Shown here in pieces: positions 18,061 through 27,303 of a stretch of DNA of 64,000 bases. Both the position numbers and the translations under genes were made by a program. The stretch covers positions 62,001 to 126,000 of the forward strand of contig JAZGFB010000053.1 in assembly GCA_036479015.1 (NCBI GenBank), given 5' to 3'. Positions within the stretch are counted from its first letter, which is position 1; each line of letters starts with the position of its first letter. The notes under the pieces are model-generated. The model worked only from the letters and a program-made list of their open reading frames with translations. It was not told the origin of the DNA and made no database searches. The DNA comes from NVTR01 sp036479015. Its GTDB lineage: Bacteria; Pseudomonadota; Alphaproteobacteria; Rhodobacterales; Rhodobacteraceae.

Positions 18061-18666
18061 ATGGCAGACCGGTCCGGAATATTTGCGGGCGATGATCCAT
18101 TTGAGATTGCCCGCCAATGGCTAAGCCAGGCAGAAAAAACCGAGCAAAACGACGCCAACGCCGGCGCGTTGGCAACGGTTGATGCCGACGGGATGCCCAA
18201 TGTGCGCATCGTTTTGTTGAAAGATATTGAGGATGATGGCTTGGTGTTTTTCACCAACTATAACAGCCGAAAAGGTCAGGAACTGATCAGCGCCGGTAGT
18301 GCGGCATTCAATATGCATTGGAAATCACTGGGGCGACAGATTCGGGTACGTGGCAGTGTGGCAAAGGTCAGCGCCACAGTGTCGGACGAATATTACCAGA
18401 CACGGGCATTGGGCAGCCGGATAGGTGCCTGGGCATCGCAACAATCTGCACCGTTGATTTCAAAGTCTCAGCTGGTGAAAACGGTGGCGCTGGCCACGGC
18501 CAAACATGGCACTAATCCCCAGCGCCCGGAATTCTGGGGGGGCTTTAAAATTATGCCAATCGAATTTGAATTTTGGGCAAATGGAGAGTTTAGATTACAT
18601 GATCGGTTCCGTTGGAGCCGAGAGAATTTGAAGGAAATTTGGAATATCCAGCGCTTAAACCCGTGA
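18061..18666 (+). CDS. pdxH: Pyridoxamine/pyridoxine 5'-phosphate oxidase
   Basis: FMN-dependent oxidase producing pyridoxal 5'-phosphate. At 201 residues it has the standard length. Key segments are PNVRIVLLKDIEDDGLVFFT and TNYNSRKGQEL (FMN contacts), RGSVAKVS, SRIGAWASQQS and the C-terminal RPEFWGGFKIMPIEFEFW, then RLHDRFRW. An AGGAG-type ribosome binding site stands a few bases before the ATG. It is transcribed divergently from fabI and followed by the double cold-shock gene after about 120 bases. Confidence 0.96.
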   Translation: MADRSGIFAGDDPFEIARQWLSQAEKTEQNDANAGALATVDADGMPNVRIVLLKDIEDDGLVFFTNYNSRKGQELISAGSAAFNMHWKSLGRQIRVRGSVAKVSATVSDEYYQTRALGSRIGAWASQQSAPLISKSQLVKTVALATAKHGTNPQRPEFWGGFKIMPIEFEFWANGEFRLHDRFRWSRENLKEIWNIQRLNP

Positions 18667-18691
18667 AATTCGCGTATCGTGAATTGCAAGA

Positions 18692-18728
18692 GATTGATAA
18701 GGCTTGAATAAAAACACTTGCCTCAATC
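18692..18728 (+). promoter_or_regulatory. Bulged stem-loop in the leader of the cold-shock gene
   Basis: GATTGA (18692-18697) and AGGC (18700-18703) pair with GCCTCAATC (18720-18728), giving a 10-pair stem with a 2-base bulge and an AT-rich loop of 16 bases. No T tract follows, so it does not look like a pdxH terminator. It lies 57 bases upstream of the cold-shock start, where leader structures are known to tune cold-shock mRNAs; that role is inference. Confidence 0.4.
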
Positions 18729-18784
18729 ACGCAACTGGCGCAAACCGTAATAGGGAATGGGAATGCAATTGCGATGTGGGAATA

Positions 18785-19306
18785 ATGGACCAAGCAGATG
18801 AAATCCGTCGTGTTACGGGCCGTGTAAAGTGGTTTGACCCGGTAAAAGGGTTTGGTTTTGTCGTGGTCAATAGCGACGGGCCTGACATACTTTTGCACGC
18901 AAATGTATTGCGAAATTTTGGACAAAGTTCGGTATCTGACGGCGCTGGCATAGACATGTCAGTGCAGGAAACTGAACGGGGTGTGCAGGCACTGGAAGTT
19001 CACAGCATCGCGCCACCAGAGTTTCTGAATAGTACGGGTATGGCAGAGCTGCCGGAATTTGATGCGGTCAGTGATGCTGACATTGATTTTGAACCAGCCC
19101 GTGTGAAATGGTTTGATAAGGCCAAGGGGTTTGGTTTTGCCAATGTATTTGGCAGCCAAGAAGACATATTTGTACATGTTGAAGTTCTGCGCCGTTCAGG
19201 TTTTGCTGATTTGCAACCTGGCGAGGCAATTGGCCTAAAGGTGGTTGAAGGTAAACGCGGACATATGGCATCTTCGGTCACATCATGGGATTCGGCCAAA
19301 AAATAA
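18785..19306 (+). CDS. Protein with two cold-shock domains
   Basis: 173 residues from the ATG at 18785 (MDQADEIRRVTGRVKWFD), with a GTGGGA Shine-Dalgarno sequence upstream; an earlier in-frame ATG at 18704 adds an unlikely Cys/Asn-rich arm. Two cold-shock domains are separated by an acidic linker: the first has KGFGFV (21-26) and LLHANV (36-41), the second KGFGFANV (114-121) and FVHVEV (129-134). Such proteins bind single-stranded RNA or DNA and melt structure. The double-domain form is common in Rhodobacterales and may act away from cold shock. Its end overlaps the DUF192 gene by 22 bases. Confidence 0.93.
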   Translation: MDQADEIRRVTGRVKWFDPVKGFGFVVVNSDGPDILLHANVLRNFGQSSVSDGAGIDMSVQETERGVQALEVHSIAPPEFLNSTGMAELPEFDAVSDADIDFEPARVKWFDKAKGFGFANVFGSQEDIFVHVEVLRRSGFADLQPGEAIGLKVVEGKRGHMASSVTSWDSAKK

Positions 19307-19776
19307 ACCTATCAATTGCGGCGATTGTTTTTACCTTGGTTGCAGGGCAGGGCAGCGCCCAAGAGTGCGCTACCCATGCCATTAGTCTGCGCGGCGACTG
19401 GGGGCAGGCACGTTTCTCTATAGAAATTGCTGATAACGGGCCGGAACGGGCCCAGGGTTTAATGAACCGCGAACAGATGGCGCGGACCTCGGGGATGTTG
19501 TTTATCTATGAAGCCCCCCAGAGCGTTGCATTTTGGATGCGCAACACGCTGATCCCACTGGATATGATTTTTATTGACCCAACGGGTGCGGTGGCATCGG
19601 TTCATGAAAACGCCGTGCCACTGGATGAAACAGCGATTCCCGGCGGGCGAAATATTCAATACGTGCTTGAGATTAATGGTGGTATGTCGAAATTGTTGGG
19701 AATTTCGGTTGGCAGCCAGGTTTTGCACCCGGAAATTGACCAGAAAATTGCTGTTTGGCGCTGTGAGGTGCAGTAA
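19285..19776 (+). CDS. Secreted DUF192 family protein
   Basis: 163 residues with a cleavable signal peptide (about 1-25, ending GQGSA-QE) and the DUF192 core: ERAQGLMNREQM, GMLFIYEAPQ, FWMRNTLIPLDMIFID and ALEINGG-like VLEINGGMSKLLGI. Function of the family is not firmly established; a periplasmic location is inferred. Its ATG lies inside the last codons of the cold-shock gene (22-base overlap), a strong sign of co-transcription. A Pro tRNA follows 42 bases later. Confidence 0.9.
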   Translation: MGFGQKINLSIAAIVFTLVAGQGSAQECATHAISLRGDWGQARFSIEIADNGPERAQGLMNREQMARTSGMLFIYEAPQSVAFWMRNTLIPLDMIFIDPTGAVASVHENAVPLDETAIPGGRNIQYVLEINGGMSKLLGISVGSQVLHPEIDQKIAVWRCEVQ

Positions 19777-19818
19777 CCGCTTTTCAAGGGGGCAAACACA
19801 CTATAGGTCACCCCCTGT

Positions 19819-19895
19819 CGGGGCGTAGCGCAGCCTGGTAGCGCATCTGTTTTGGGAACAGAGGGTCGGGAGTTCGAATCTCTCCGCCCCGACCA
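19819..19895 (+). tRNA. tRNA-Pro(TGG)
   Basis: A complete 77-base cloverleaf: acceptor CGGGGCG (19819-19825) pairs with CGCCCCG (19885-19891), discriminator A and an encoded CCA (19893-19895). The D arm is GCGCAGCCTGGTAGCGC, the anticodon stem TCTGT/ACAGA holds loop TTTGGGA with anticodon TGG, and the T loop is TTCGAAT. TGG with a modified wobble base can read all or most CCN proline codons. Confidence 0.97.
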
Positions 19896-20085
19896 TTTTA
19901 CCAGGCCATATTACCATACTATCTGTTTAGGTAGTGGTGGCATGATCGCATAACGGGTGGCCGACCTGTCGCAAACCACCATAGCACGCAACCTTGATAG
20001 CGTTTTCCACAGTGATTCTAAGGGTTATGTATCTGTTGCGGCTGAACGGCAGCTTTGCCGCTTTGCGACGGTTCTTTTCCACCTG

Positions 20086-20134
20086 ACGGCATATATACCG
20101 TAAGCCCTTATTTTTTATTCGGTATATTTGGGAT
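20086..20134. promoter_or_regulatory. Candidate NrdR-type palindrome pair upstream of nrdJ
   Basis: ACGGCATATATACCGT (20086-20101) is a near-perfect 16-base palindrome, and a weaker TATATTTGGGAT-containing copy follows about 33 bases later (20119-20134). Paired 16-base sites with an ATAT core about three helical turns apart are the pattern of NrdR, the repressor of ribonucleotide reductase genes. The match to the published consensus is only partial, and the distance to nrdJ is long. Confidence 0.35.
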
Positions 20135-20239
20135 TCGCGATCTGTGACACAAAATTCCGGGCCAGTCAGGTTTCATTGGCAGGAATTTTTAGGATGGTAT
20201 TTTTGCAAGTCTTCGTCGGGAAATAGTATTCCACAGGCC

Positions 20240-20248
20240 TGTGGATAA
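20240..20248 (-). promoter_or_regulatory. Consensus DnaA box
   Basis: TGTGGATAA is the exact complement of the TTATCCACA DnaA box. It overlaps a perfect 14-base palindrome, CCACAGGCCTGTGG (20231-20244). One-mismatch and two-mismatch copies, TTTTCCACA (20003-20011) and TTTTCCACC (20075-20083), lie upstream. DnaA is known to control nrdAB in E. coli; control of nrdJ here is inference. Confidence 0.45.
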
Positions 20249-20676
20249 CTTCAGGTATGTAATGAAGTTGCTAGGCTAAATCTGCCGTTCTTAACCATAA
20301 TATTGAAATCTGTGCTGGTAACCGTCTGAGGATGAATCATAGGGGGTGGACCGGCTCAATATCCAGTTGAATTGGTCAAGAGAAAAAAGTTTGGATTTAA
20401 GAAATATTTCCGTTGACCCAGAGGGGGTCCCTACGTCAGGTTGTGGGGGCTGACAACGACACCACAAGATTTAGTGGTTGAGCGATAAAATGATAATACA
20501 GCACGGGGTGGCCAATCTTACGGGAACAGGTCCAAAACCGTTAAGGAACGCAGGTGGCGATCCGGCTGAATTAATTTTTGTTGAAACAAGTATTGGCAGC
20601 AAAAAAAGCAGCGTTTTTCGCACCAAGACGGGAACGCTTTGAACATTTACTACGGTAACCGGGGCACGTTAAAACA

Positions 20677-23600
20677 ATGAAAATCGATCGCAATTTTACC
20701 ACCGCAGGTAAAGACGCCTATGCTGAGCTAGAATTCACAACAACCACATCTGAAATCCGCAATCCGGACGGCACCATTGTGTTTCGTTTGGAAGGCATGG
20801 AGGTGCCAACGCGCTGGTCACAGGTGGCAAGTGATGTGATCGCGCAGAAATATTTCCGTAAAGCCGGGGTGCCGGCTGCCTTGAAGAAGGTTAAGGAAAA
20901 AAATGTGCCCGAATTTCTGTGGCGCTCGGTAGCTGACGACGCAGCCCTGGCAAAAATGCCGGAAGAAGATCGTATCGGCGGTGAAACCAGTGCCAAGCAG
21001 GTGTTTGACCGCCTGGTTGGAACCTGGACTTATTGGGGTTGGAAGGGTGGGTATTTCACCAATGAATCCGATGCCCGTACCTATTTCGATGAAATGCGGT
21101 ATATGCTGGCGACCCAGCGCGCAGCACCCAACAGCCCGCAATGGTTTAACACTGGCCTGCATTGGGCCTATGGCATTGATGGCCCGGGGCAGGGGCATTA
21201 TTATGTGGATTATGCCACCAAGAAACTGACGCCATCGGCGTCTTCCTATGAGCATCCACAACCCCATGCCTGTTTCATCCAGTCGGTCAAGGATGATCTG
21301 GTATCGGATGGTGGCATCATGGACCTGTGGGTGCGTGAAGCGCGGCTGTTCAAATATGGTTCTGGCACGGGCACCAATTTTTCATCCCTGCGCGGGGCTG
21401 GCGAAAAACTGTCAGGTGGCGGCACGTCGTCAGGACTGATGGGGTTTCTGAAAATCGGTGACCGGGCGGCTGGCGCGATCAAGTCAGGCGGCACCACACG
21501 GCGCGCCGCAAAAATGGTGATCTGCGATATGGATCACCCGGATGTTGAAAAATTCATCAACTGGAAAGTGATTGAGGAGCAAAAAGTTGCGTCCCTCGTT
21601 GCGGGTTCAAAAATGCACGAACGCCAGTTGAACGAAATATTTGAAGCCATTCGCAGTTGGGATGGCCATGGCGAAGACGCGGTTGATCCGGGCAAGAACG
21701 ACAGCCTGAAAATAGCGATCCGTGCTGCCAAAAAGGTGGCGATCCCGGAAACCTATGTGAAACGGGTGTTGGACTACGCTCGCCAGGGCTATTCATCGAT
21801 CGAATTCCCCACCTATGACACCGATTGGGACTCTGAGGCCTATTCAAGCGTTTCAGGGCAAAATTCAAACAACTCGGTCCGGGTGACAGACGCCTATTTA
21901 CAGGCCGTTAAGGACGACGATGATTGGGCGCTTCTAAACCGCACCGATGGCAAGGTCGCCAGAACCGTCAAGGCACGTGATCTGTGGGATGATGTGGGCC
22001 ATGCGGCCTGGGCCTGCGCTGATCCGGGCATTCAGTACCATGATACCGTCAACGCTTGGCACACCTGCCCGGAAGATGGCGCCATTCGCGGCTCTAACCC
22101 GTGTTCGGAATATATGTTCCTGGACGACACCGCCTGTAACCTGGCATCGATGAACCTGCTGACATTCCTAAAAGACGGAGTATTTCAGTCGGCTGACTAT
22201 ATGCATGCCACCCGGCTGTGGACGCTGACGCTGGAAATATCGGTGATGATGGCACAGTTTCCGTCCAAGGAAATCGCGCAACTCTCCTATGATTTCCGCA
22301 CGTTGGGTCTGGGGTATGCCAATATCGGCGGCTTGCTGATGAATATGGGATATAGCTATGATTCAGATGAGGGCCGCGCCATTTGTGGTGCGCTGACCGC
22401 GCTGATGACGGGCGTTTCATACGCCACAAGTGCAGAGATCGCAGGCGAGCTGGGCACATTTGATGGCTATGCACGCAACAAAAAGCACATGCTGCGGGTG
22501 ATCGCTAACCACCGCAATGCGGCCTATGGCAATACCGATGGCTATGACAGCCTGAACATCAAACCGGTGGCGCTGGACCATGCCAACTGCCCGGACCAGA
22601 GCATTGTTGAGCTGGCCAAAGCCGCCTGGGATGAGGCCCTGAGCCTGGGCACGAAACACGGTTTTAGAAACGCGCAAACCACGGTAATTGCGCCGACTGG
22701 CACCATTGGTCTGGTGATGGATTGTGACACCACTGGCATTGAGCCGGATTTTGCGCTGGTGAAATTCAAAAAATTGGCCGGGGGTGGCTATTTCAAGATT
22801 ATCAACCGCTCCGTCCCGGCAGCACTTGAAGGTCTCGGATATTCTTCCTCCCTGATTGAAGAGATCATTTCTTATGCTGTCGGACACGGAACGCTGGGAA
22901 ATGCGCCGGGCATCAACCACACGTCATTGGTTGGCCATGGGTTTGGACAGCAAGAGATCGATAAAATCGAAGCGGCCCTGCCAAGTGCGTTTGATATTCG
23001 CTTTGTGTTCAATCAATGGACTTTGGGCGAAGAATTTTGCACTAAAACCTTGGGTATCCCAACGGATAAGCTGAATGATCCAAGTTTTGACTTGCTAAAG
23101 CATCTGGGCTTTTCCAAAAAAGATGTTGAGCTGGCCAATGACCATGTCTGTGGCACCATGACCCTGGAAGGGGCGCCGCACCTGAAGGAAGAGCACTATA
23201 ACATCTTTGATTGCGCCAATACCTGCGGTAAGCGCGGCAAGCGGTTCCTGTCTGTCAACAGCCACATCACCATGATGGCTGCGGCGCAGTCGTTTATTTC
23301 CGGCGCTATTTCCAAGACCATCAACATGCAGAACGACGCTACCATTGGCGATTGTCAGGCGGCCTATGAACTAAGCTGGTCCCTGGGGATCAAGGCGAAT
23401 GCGTTATATCGGGATGGCTCAAAACTAAGCCAGCCACTGGCAACAGCATTGATTGAAGATGACGACGAGGCCGAAGAAATTCTGGCGACAGGATCGGCGC
23501 AGGAAAAGGCCAAGGTGTTGGCTGAAAAGATCGTTGAAAAGGTCATCGTTAAGGAAATTGCAAAAAGCCACCGCGAAAAGCTGCCAACACGGCGCAAAGG

Positions 23601-24375
23601 GTATACCCAAAAGGCGGTTGTCGGCGGGCATAAGGTTTACCTACGTACCGGAGAATATGAAGACGGCAATCTGGGCGAAATTTTCATCGATATGCACAAA
23701 GAGGGTGCTGGTTTCCGCGCCATGATGAACAACTTTGCCATCGCCATATCCGTGGGGCTGCAATATGGCGTACCGCTTGAAGAATTTGTCGATGCCTTCA
23801 CCTTCACCCGGTTCGAACCGGCAGGCATGGTGCAGGGCAATGACAGCATCAAGAACGCCACGTCGATCCTTGATTACATTTTCCGCGAATTGGCAGTGTC
23901 TTACCTGGACCGTACCGATCTGGCCCATGTGAAGCCAACCGGTGAAAGCTTTGATGATCTGGGGCGTGGCGAAGCCGAAGGTGTGCGCAACTTTAGCGAA
24001 GTGTCCGACACTACTGCCAGCAAATCACTGGAAGTGCTGCGCCAGATTTCATCAACCGGATACCTGCGCAAACGGGTTCCCCAGGAACTGATCGTATTGC
24101 AGGGCGGGGCCGGGGCAACAGCGCTGGACACATCGGTTGACCCGATGGCAACATTGCAGACACTGGTGCCCGAAACATCCAAACTTGCCACTGGCAGCGC
24201 CGATAACCTGTTCGCAGAAACGGCGGCACCAGCCACTGGGATGGACCTTCGTTCAAAGGCAAAAATACAGGGTTATGAAGGTGACCCTTGTGGTGAATGC
24301 GGAAATTATACGCTGGTGCGTAACGGCACCTGCATGAAGTGCAACACCTGCGGCGGAACCTCGGGTTGTAGTTAA
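20677..24375 (+). CDS. nrdJ: Adenosylcobalamin-dependent (class II) ribonucleotide reductase
   Basis: Reduces ribonucleotides to deoxyribonucleotides with a B12-derived thiyl radical, independent of oxygen. The 1232 residues match the long alphaproteobacterial form. The active-site segment SNPCSEYMFLDDTACNLAS lies near residues 472-490, and PTGTIGLVMDCDTTGIEPD follows near 675. The C-terminal tail CGECGNYTLVRNGTCMKC and CNTCG is the cysteine-rich TSCPD/zinc region. The N-terminus MKIDRNFTTAGKDAYAEL fits close relatives, although no strong ribosome binding site precedes the ATG. It stands alone after a 780-base upstream region and is followed by a terminator. Confidence 0.96.
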   Translation: MKIDRNFTTAGKDAYAELEFTTTTSEIRNPDGTIVFRLEGMEVPTRWSQVASDVIAQKYFRKAGVPAALKKVKEKNVPEFLWRSVADDAALAKMPEEDRIGGETSAKQVFDRLVGTWTYWGWKGGYFTNESDARTYFDEMRYMLATQRAAPNSPQWFNTGLHWAYGIDGPGQGHYYVDYATKKLTPSASSYEHPQPHACFIQSVKDDLVSDGGIMDLWVREARLFKYGSGTGTNFSSLRGAGEKLSGGGTSSGLMGFLKIGDRAAGAIKSGGTTRRAAKMVICDMDHPDVEKFINWKVIEEQKVASLVAGSKMHERQLNEIFEAIRSWDGHGEDAVDPGKNDSLKIAIRAAKKVAIPETYVKRVLDYARQGYSSIEFPTYDTDWDSEAYSSVSGQNSNNSVRVTDAYLQAVKDDDDWALLNRTDGKVARTVKARDLWDDVGHAAWACADPGIQYHDTVNAWHTCPEDGAIRGSNPCSEYMFLDDTACNLASMNLLTFLKDGVFQSADYMHATRLWTLTLEISVMMAQFPSKEIAQLSYDFRTLGLGYANIGGLLMNMGYSYDSDEGRAICGALTALMTGVSYATSAEIAGELGTFDGYARNKKHMLRVIANHRNAAYGNTDGYDSLNIKPVALDHANCPDQSIVELAKAAWDEALSLGTKHGFRNAQTTVIAPTGTIGLVMDCDTTGIEPDFALVKFKKLAGGGYFKIINRSVPAALEGLGYSSSLIEEIISYAVGHGTLGNAPGINHTSLVGHGFGQQEIDKIEAALPSAFDIRFVFNQWTLGEEFCTKTLGIPTDKLNDPSFDLLKHLGFSKKDVELANDHVCGTMTLEGAPHLKEEHYNIFDCANTCGKRGKRFLSVNSHITMMAAAQSFISGAISKTINMQNDATIGDCQAAYELSWSLGIKANALYRDGSKLSQPLATALIEDDDEAEEILATGSAQEKAKVLAEKIVEKVIVKEIAKSHREKLPTRRKGYTQKAVVGGHKVYLRTGEYEDGNLGEIFIDMHKEGAGFRAMMNNFAIAISVGLQYGVPLEEFVDAFTFTRFEPAGMVQGNDSIKNATSILDYIFRELAVSYLDRTDLAHVKPTGESFDDLGRGEAEGVRNFSEVSDTTASKSLEVLRQISSTGYLRKRVPQELIVLQGGAGATALDTSVDPMATLQTLVPETSKLATGSADNLFAETAAPATGMDLRSKAKIQGYEGDPCGECGNYTLVRNGTCMKCNTCGGTSGCS

Positions 24376-24949
24376 GAAATTTGTGGGGCGAATTTTCTAC
24401 GAAAATTCAAGCTCTCGAAATCCGGGGCGGGTGCGCTCGCCCTAGACGCGGATCAGGCCGCAGGCAGAATACCGGGCGGTACACTAGAAAGAGCCTGATA
24501 AGCGAAACTATGGGGGGCCTTAGGGCCCCCCTTTTTCACAACAGCTGTTGTTGGGCTTGCGAATATCGTTTCGGGGGCGCTAAAATACACCGAAATAGCT
24601 TGTGCAGTGGCTGCAAAAAGTAAGCTGATCAACAAAACCCAGCGGTTTCTAAAAAGTCGGTAGGAAATGTTGACGAAAGTAAAGTTTGGTTCAGGCATAT
24701 CAATCTCAACGGCTTTGGTTGAGATGATGTAGCAATGGTTTTAGGCCAAATTGGGGCTGTAATAATTTGTATACGCAGTTATATAATATGTCATTGTGCC
24801 ATTTCGCTTTGTAATGTTTTGAAGGCAGGCCGTGTCACCTTCTTTTGCTTTTGACATGCGTAATGATGACCGCATATGTATCAGGCGTATGCCTGACGCC
24901 CGGACTATACGTTATATGTTGGTGCCAAAGGGCAGACTGTATATCCCTG
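24376..24949. other. Non-coding region between nrdJ and corC
   Basis: About 570 bases. It holds the hairpin GAATTTTC-tac-GAAAATTC (24390-24408), the nrdJ terminator, an 8-base inverted repeat ATCTCAAC/GTTGAGAT (24703-24725) and the hairpin TCAGGC-gtat-GCCTGA (24881-24896) behind corC. A minus-strand 81-codon frame here runs through the terminator and is not accepted as a gene. Confidence 0.5.
24512..24536 (+). terminator. Rho-independent terminator downstream of nrdJ
   Basis: GGGGGGCC (24512-24519) pairs with GGCCCCCC (24524-24531) around a 4-base loop, followed by TTTTT. It is the strongest stem between nrdJ and corC and is oriented for plus-strand transcripts, 137 bases past the nrdJ stop. 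Confidence 0.85.
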
Positions 24950-26251
24950 CTAGGTCCGGCGAATTTTAAGGCGTGATATCCGGTTTGATTTTCTTTCCAG
25001 TATTTCAAAACGCACCCCGTGAAATAGAAATACCTGACCCACGGTGGGTATTGTTTGCGCCTCATGGATAACCAGCCCGGCGATGGTATTGGCTTCTTCG
25101 TCCGGTAAGTTCAGGTCGGCGGCCCGGTTCAAGTCGCGGATGGTGGTGGCGCCATCTACCAACCAGTCATCGGTTTCCAAATGGACAGGCGCCTGGCTGG
25201 CATCGGTGTCAAACTCATCAGTGATTTCACCAACGATTTCTTCCAATATATCTTCTAGTGTTACAAGCCCCTGCAACACACCATATTCATCTACCACAAG
25301 GGCAAAATGCGTGTGTTGTCGCAAAAACTGGCGCATCTGATCGTCTAGTGGTGTGGTTTCGGGGGCAAAATATGGCTTCCTGGCCACTTCCAGCACGTCA
25401 AAATCCGACAGTTCCGCGCCATCGGTGGAGACGCTGGTTGTATGGGAATACATGGCGCGCAACAGGTCTTTGGCGTGCAGGATACCGACAATATTTTCCG
25501 GGTTATTCTTATACATCGGCAACCGTGTATGGGCCGAGCCCAAAACGATTTCCAAAATTTCCTGAGGCGGCAGGCTGGCGTCGATCATTTCAATTTCAGA
25601 ACGGTGGAGCATAACTTCATCTATTGTGCGCTCACTTAGATCCAATGCCCCAAGAATACGATCCCGGTCGTCTTTTTCAACTGACCCGGCATCATGGCCA
25701 AGCGAAATTGCCCCGGCTATTTCTTCGCGCACCGCCAGCAAACGCCCGTCCGGGTCAGTTTGAACCCGAAAGACCCAAAGTATTGCCCGAACCAACCAGC
25801 GCACTGCTGCGACTATGGGCGCAAAGACCGTGATGAGCGGGCGCATGATGACTGCTGCACCAATGGCGGCTTTTTCCGGGTTGGTGATGGCATATGTTTT
25901 TGGCAACACCTCGGCGAAAATCAGGATCAGTAAGGTCATGACCAAGGTTGCAAGTGCCACGGCGTTATCGCCCAATTCTCGGGTAAACAGTGCCGTTGCC
26001 AATGAAGCTGCCAGGATATTCACCAGGTTATTGCCCAGCAGAATTGAACCGATTAGCCGCTCTGTATCATTGGTTATTGCCAATGCGCGTTTGGCGCCAA
26101 TTGAGCCTTTGTCAGCTTTGGCCCGCAATTTACCCCGTGACGCCGCCGTTAAAGCGGTTTCGGATCCAGAAAATATGCCTGACAGGAACAACAAAAAGGC
26201 GATGGCGCCACAGGTGCTCCAAAATGCAAAATCAAAACTAATGGGGTCCAT
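24950..26251 (-). CDS. CNNM/CorC-HlyC family inner-membrane protein (DUF21-CBS)
   Basis: 433 residues in the standard order: a DUF21/CNNM transmembrane domain (about 1-190) beginning with FLSGIFSGSETALTAASRG, two CBS motifs (about 205-330) with TRLPMYKNNPENIVGILHAKDLL and FALVVDEYGVLQGLVTLEDILEEIVGEI, then the C-terminal CorC_HlyC (transporter-associated) domain. Family members are linked to magnesium/cobalt efflux or resistance; the haemolysin name is historical. The transported ion is not certain. It is downstream of xerD on the same strand with a 123-base gap. Confidence 0.9.
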   Translation of the reverse strand: MDPISFDFAFWSTCGAIAFLLFLSGIFSGSETALTAASRGKLRAKADKGSIGAKRALAITNDTERLIGSILLGNNLVNILAASLATALFTRELGDNAVALATLVMTLLILIFAEVLPKTYAITNPEKAAIGAAVIMRPLITVFAPIVAAVRWLVRAILWVFRVQTDPDGRLLAVREEIAGAISLGHDAGSVEKDDRDRILGALDLSERTIDEVMLHRSEIEMIDASLPPQEILEIVLGSAHTRLPMYKNNPENIVGILHAKDLLRAMYSHTTSVSTDGAELSDFDVLEVARKPYFAPETTPLDDQMRQFLRQHTHFALVVDEYGVLQGLVTLEDILEEIVGEITDEFDTDASQAPVHLETDDWLVDGATTIRDLNRAADLNLPDEEANTIAGLVIHEAQTIPTVGQVFLFHGVRFEILERKSNRISRLKIRRT

Positions 26252-26374
26252 GGTGCGTGTCTTTCCTGTGGGTATGAAACCTTATGCGTGCAAATTGCCA
26301 GCCAATCAAGGAGCTGTGCAAACCGTCCGATGCGGTCGTGCGGATTAGGTTGTTTGCGGGGCGCTGGCGGGCTG

Positions 26375-27301
26375 TTATTCGCCATTGGCCAAGGGATGAT
26401 GCAACAACACCAGTTCCCGTAGCTTTTCGTCAAGTACATGGGTGTAAATTTCAGTCGTCGAAATGTCGGCATGGCCCAGCAAGGTTTGAATGGAGCGAAG
26501 ATCGGCGCCATTGGCAAGCAGATGCGTTGCAAACGCATGGCGCATGGTGTGGGGCGTTACCTTTTTCGGGTCAATTTTCGCAGCAATGGCAAGGGTTTTG
26601 ATGAAGCCATACAGCCAGTGCCGGGTCAGGTGGCCAAGTTTGCCCCGTGACGGAAATAGAAACGGCGATTCCTGGCGGCCATTTTTGGTGGCGACTGCTT
26701 GCTGATCATCCCGAGCTTTCAACCATAAAAGCAATGCCTGTCGCGCCGGATTGGACAGCGGAACCATTCTTTCCTGCCCGCCCTTGCCGCGCACCAATAG
26801 AAACTGGGGATCCCCCCTTGCGGCGGCGGCGGGCAGGCTGACCAATTCGGTAACCCGCATGCCGGTGGCATAGAGTAGCTCCATCAGGCAGGAACCCCGA
26901 AGCCGGTCGGCCTGTGATCGCCCGTTAACCTGGGCTGCTTTCAAAAGATCTGCGACTTCTTCTTGGTCAAGTGTTTTTGGCAACCTTTTGTCGCGCCCGG
27001 GGCCCTTAATTTGAACTGCTGGATTGTCGGTGCGCCAGCCTTCTTCATAGCTAAAGCGGAACAGTTGTTTGATCGCTGAAAGTCGCCGTGCAAGTGTTGC
27101 TTTGGCCAAGCCCTGGGCGTGGCAATAGGCGATGAATTTTTCGATGTCATTGCGATCACATCGATTGAAATCAAGCCCGTGCTTACCCAGCCATTCGGCG
27201 AAATATTTCAGGTCGCGAGCATAGGCCAGTTGGGTATTGGCCGCGGCGTCCAGTTCGGCGGCCTGGGCTTCCAAAAAGGTTTGAATTTGTCCCAACATCA
27301 C
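26375..27301 (-). CDS. xerD: Tyrosine recombinase XerD
   Basis: Resolves chromosome dimers at dif together with XerC. The 308 residues have an N-terminal SAM-like core-binding domain (1-95) and a catalytic domain with the full set of residues: Arg149 (TGMRVTEL), Lys173 (RGKGGQER), His251 and Arg254 (HTMRHAFATHLL), His277 (LLGHADIS) and nucleophile Tyr286 (EIYTHV). It begins 2 bases after the stop of the secreted unknown gene upstream, so they are co-transcribed. XerD rather than XerC is inferred from overall similarity; the housekeeping form fits the core-gene context. Confidence 0.9.
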   Translation of the reverse strand: MMLGQIQTFLEAQAAELDAAANTQLAYARDLKYFAEWLGKHGLDFNRCDRNDIEKFIAYCHAQGLAKATLARRLSAIKQLFRFSYEEGWRTDNPAVQIKGPGRDKRLPKTLDQEEVADLLKAAQVNGRSQADRLRGSCLMELLYATGMRVTELVSLPAAAARGDPQFLLVRGKGGQERMVPLSNPARQALLLWLKARDDQQAVATKNGRQESPFLFPSRGKLGHLTRHWLYGFIKTLAIAAKIDPKKVTPHTMRHAFATHLLANGADLRSIQTLLGHADISTTEIYTHVLDEKLRELVLLHHPLANGE

Positions 27302-27303
27302 GA

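Larger units (their letters stand above)
19896..20676. other. Long non-coding leader/regulatory region upstream of nrdJ
   Basis: About 780 bases without a convincing gene. It contains a consensus DnaA box and weaker copies, a near-perfect palindrome centred on ATATAT, an 8-base inverted repeat, and short hairpins such as GACCC-agagg-GGGTC near 20415-20430 and GTCAG/CTGAC near 20436-20455. A 50-codon frame at 20490-20642 is weak. I did not find the conserved blocks of a cobalamin riboswitch. Confidence 0.5.

Noticed and set aside
20003..20248. DnaA boxes as a replication origin
   Set aside because: Only one exact box, no AT-rich unwinding cluster and no dnaA, hemE, parAB or gidA neighbours; gene regulation is more likely.
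20490..20642. 50-codon frame just upstream of nrdJ (begins MIIQHGVANL)
   Set aside because: No clear ribosome binding site and no recognisable features; kept only as part of the regulatory region.
19896..20676. Cobalamin riboswitch before the B12-dependent nrdJ
   Set aside because: I looked for the conserved B12-box blocks and did not find them; nrdJ uses B12 but is not usually riboswitch-controlled.
24453..24698. Minus-strand 81-codon frame with a hydrophobic segment
   Set aside because: It reads through the nrdJ terminator hairpin (24512-24536), has a weak ribosome binding site and no family resemblance.
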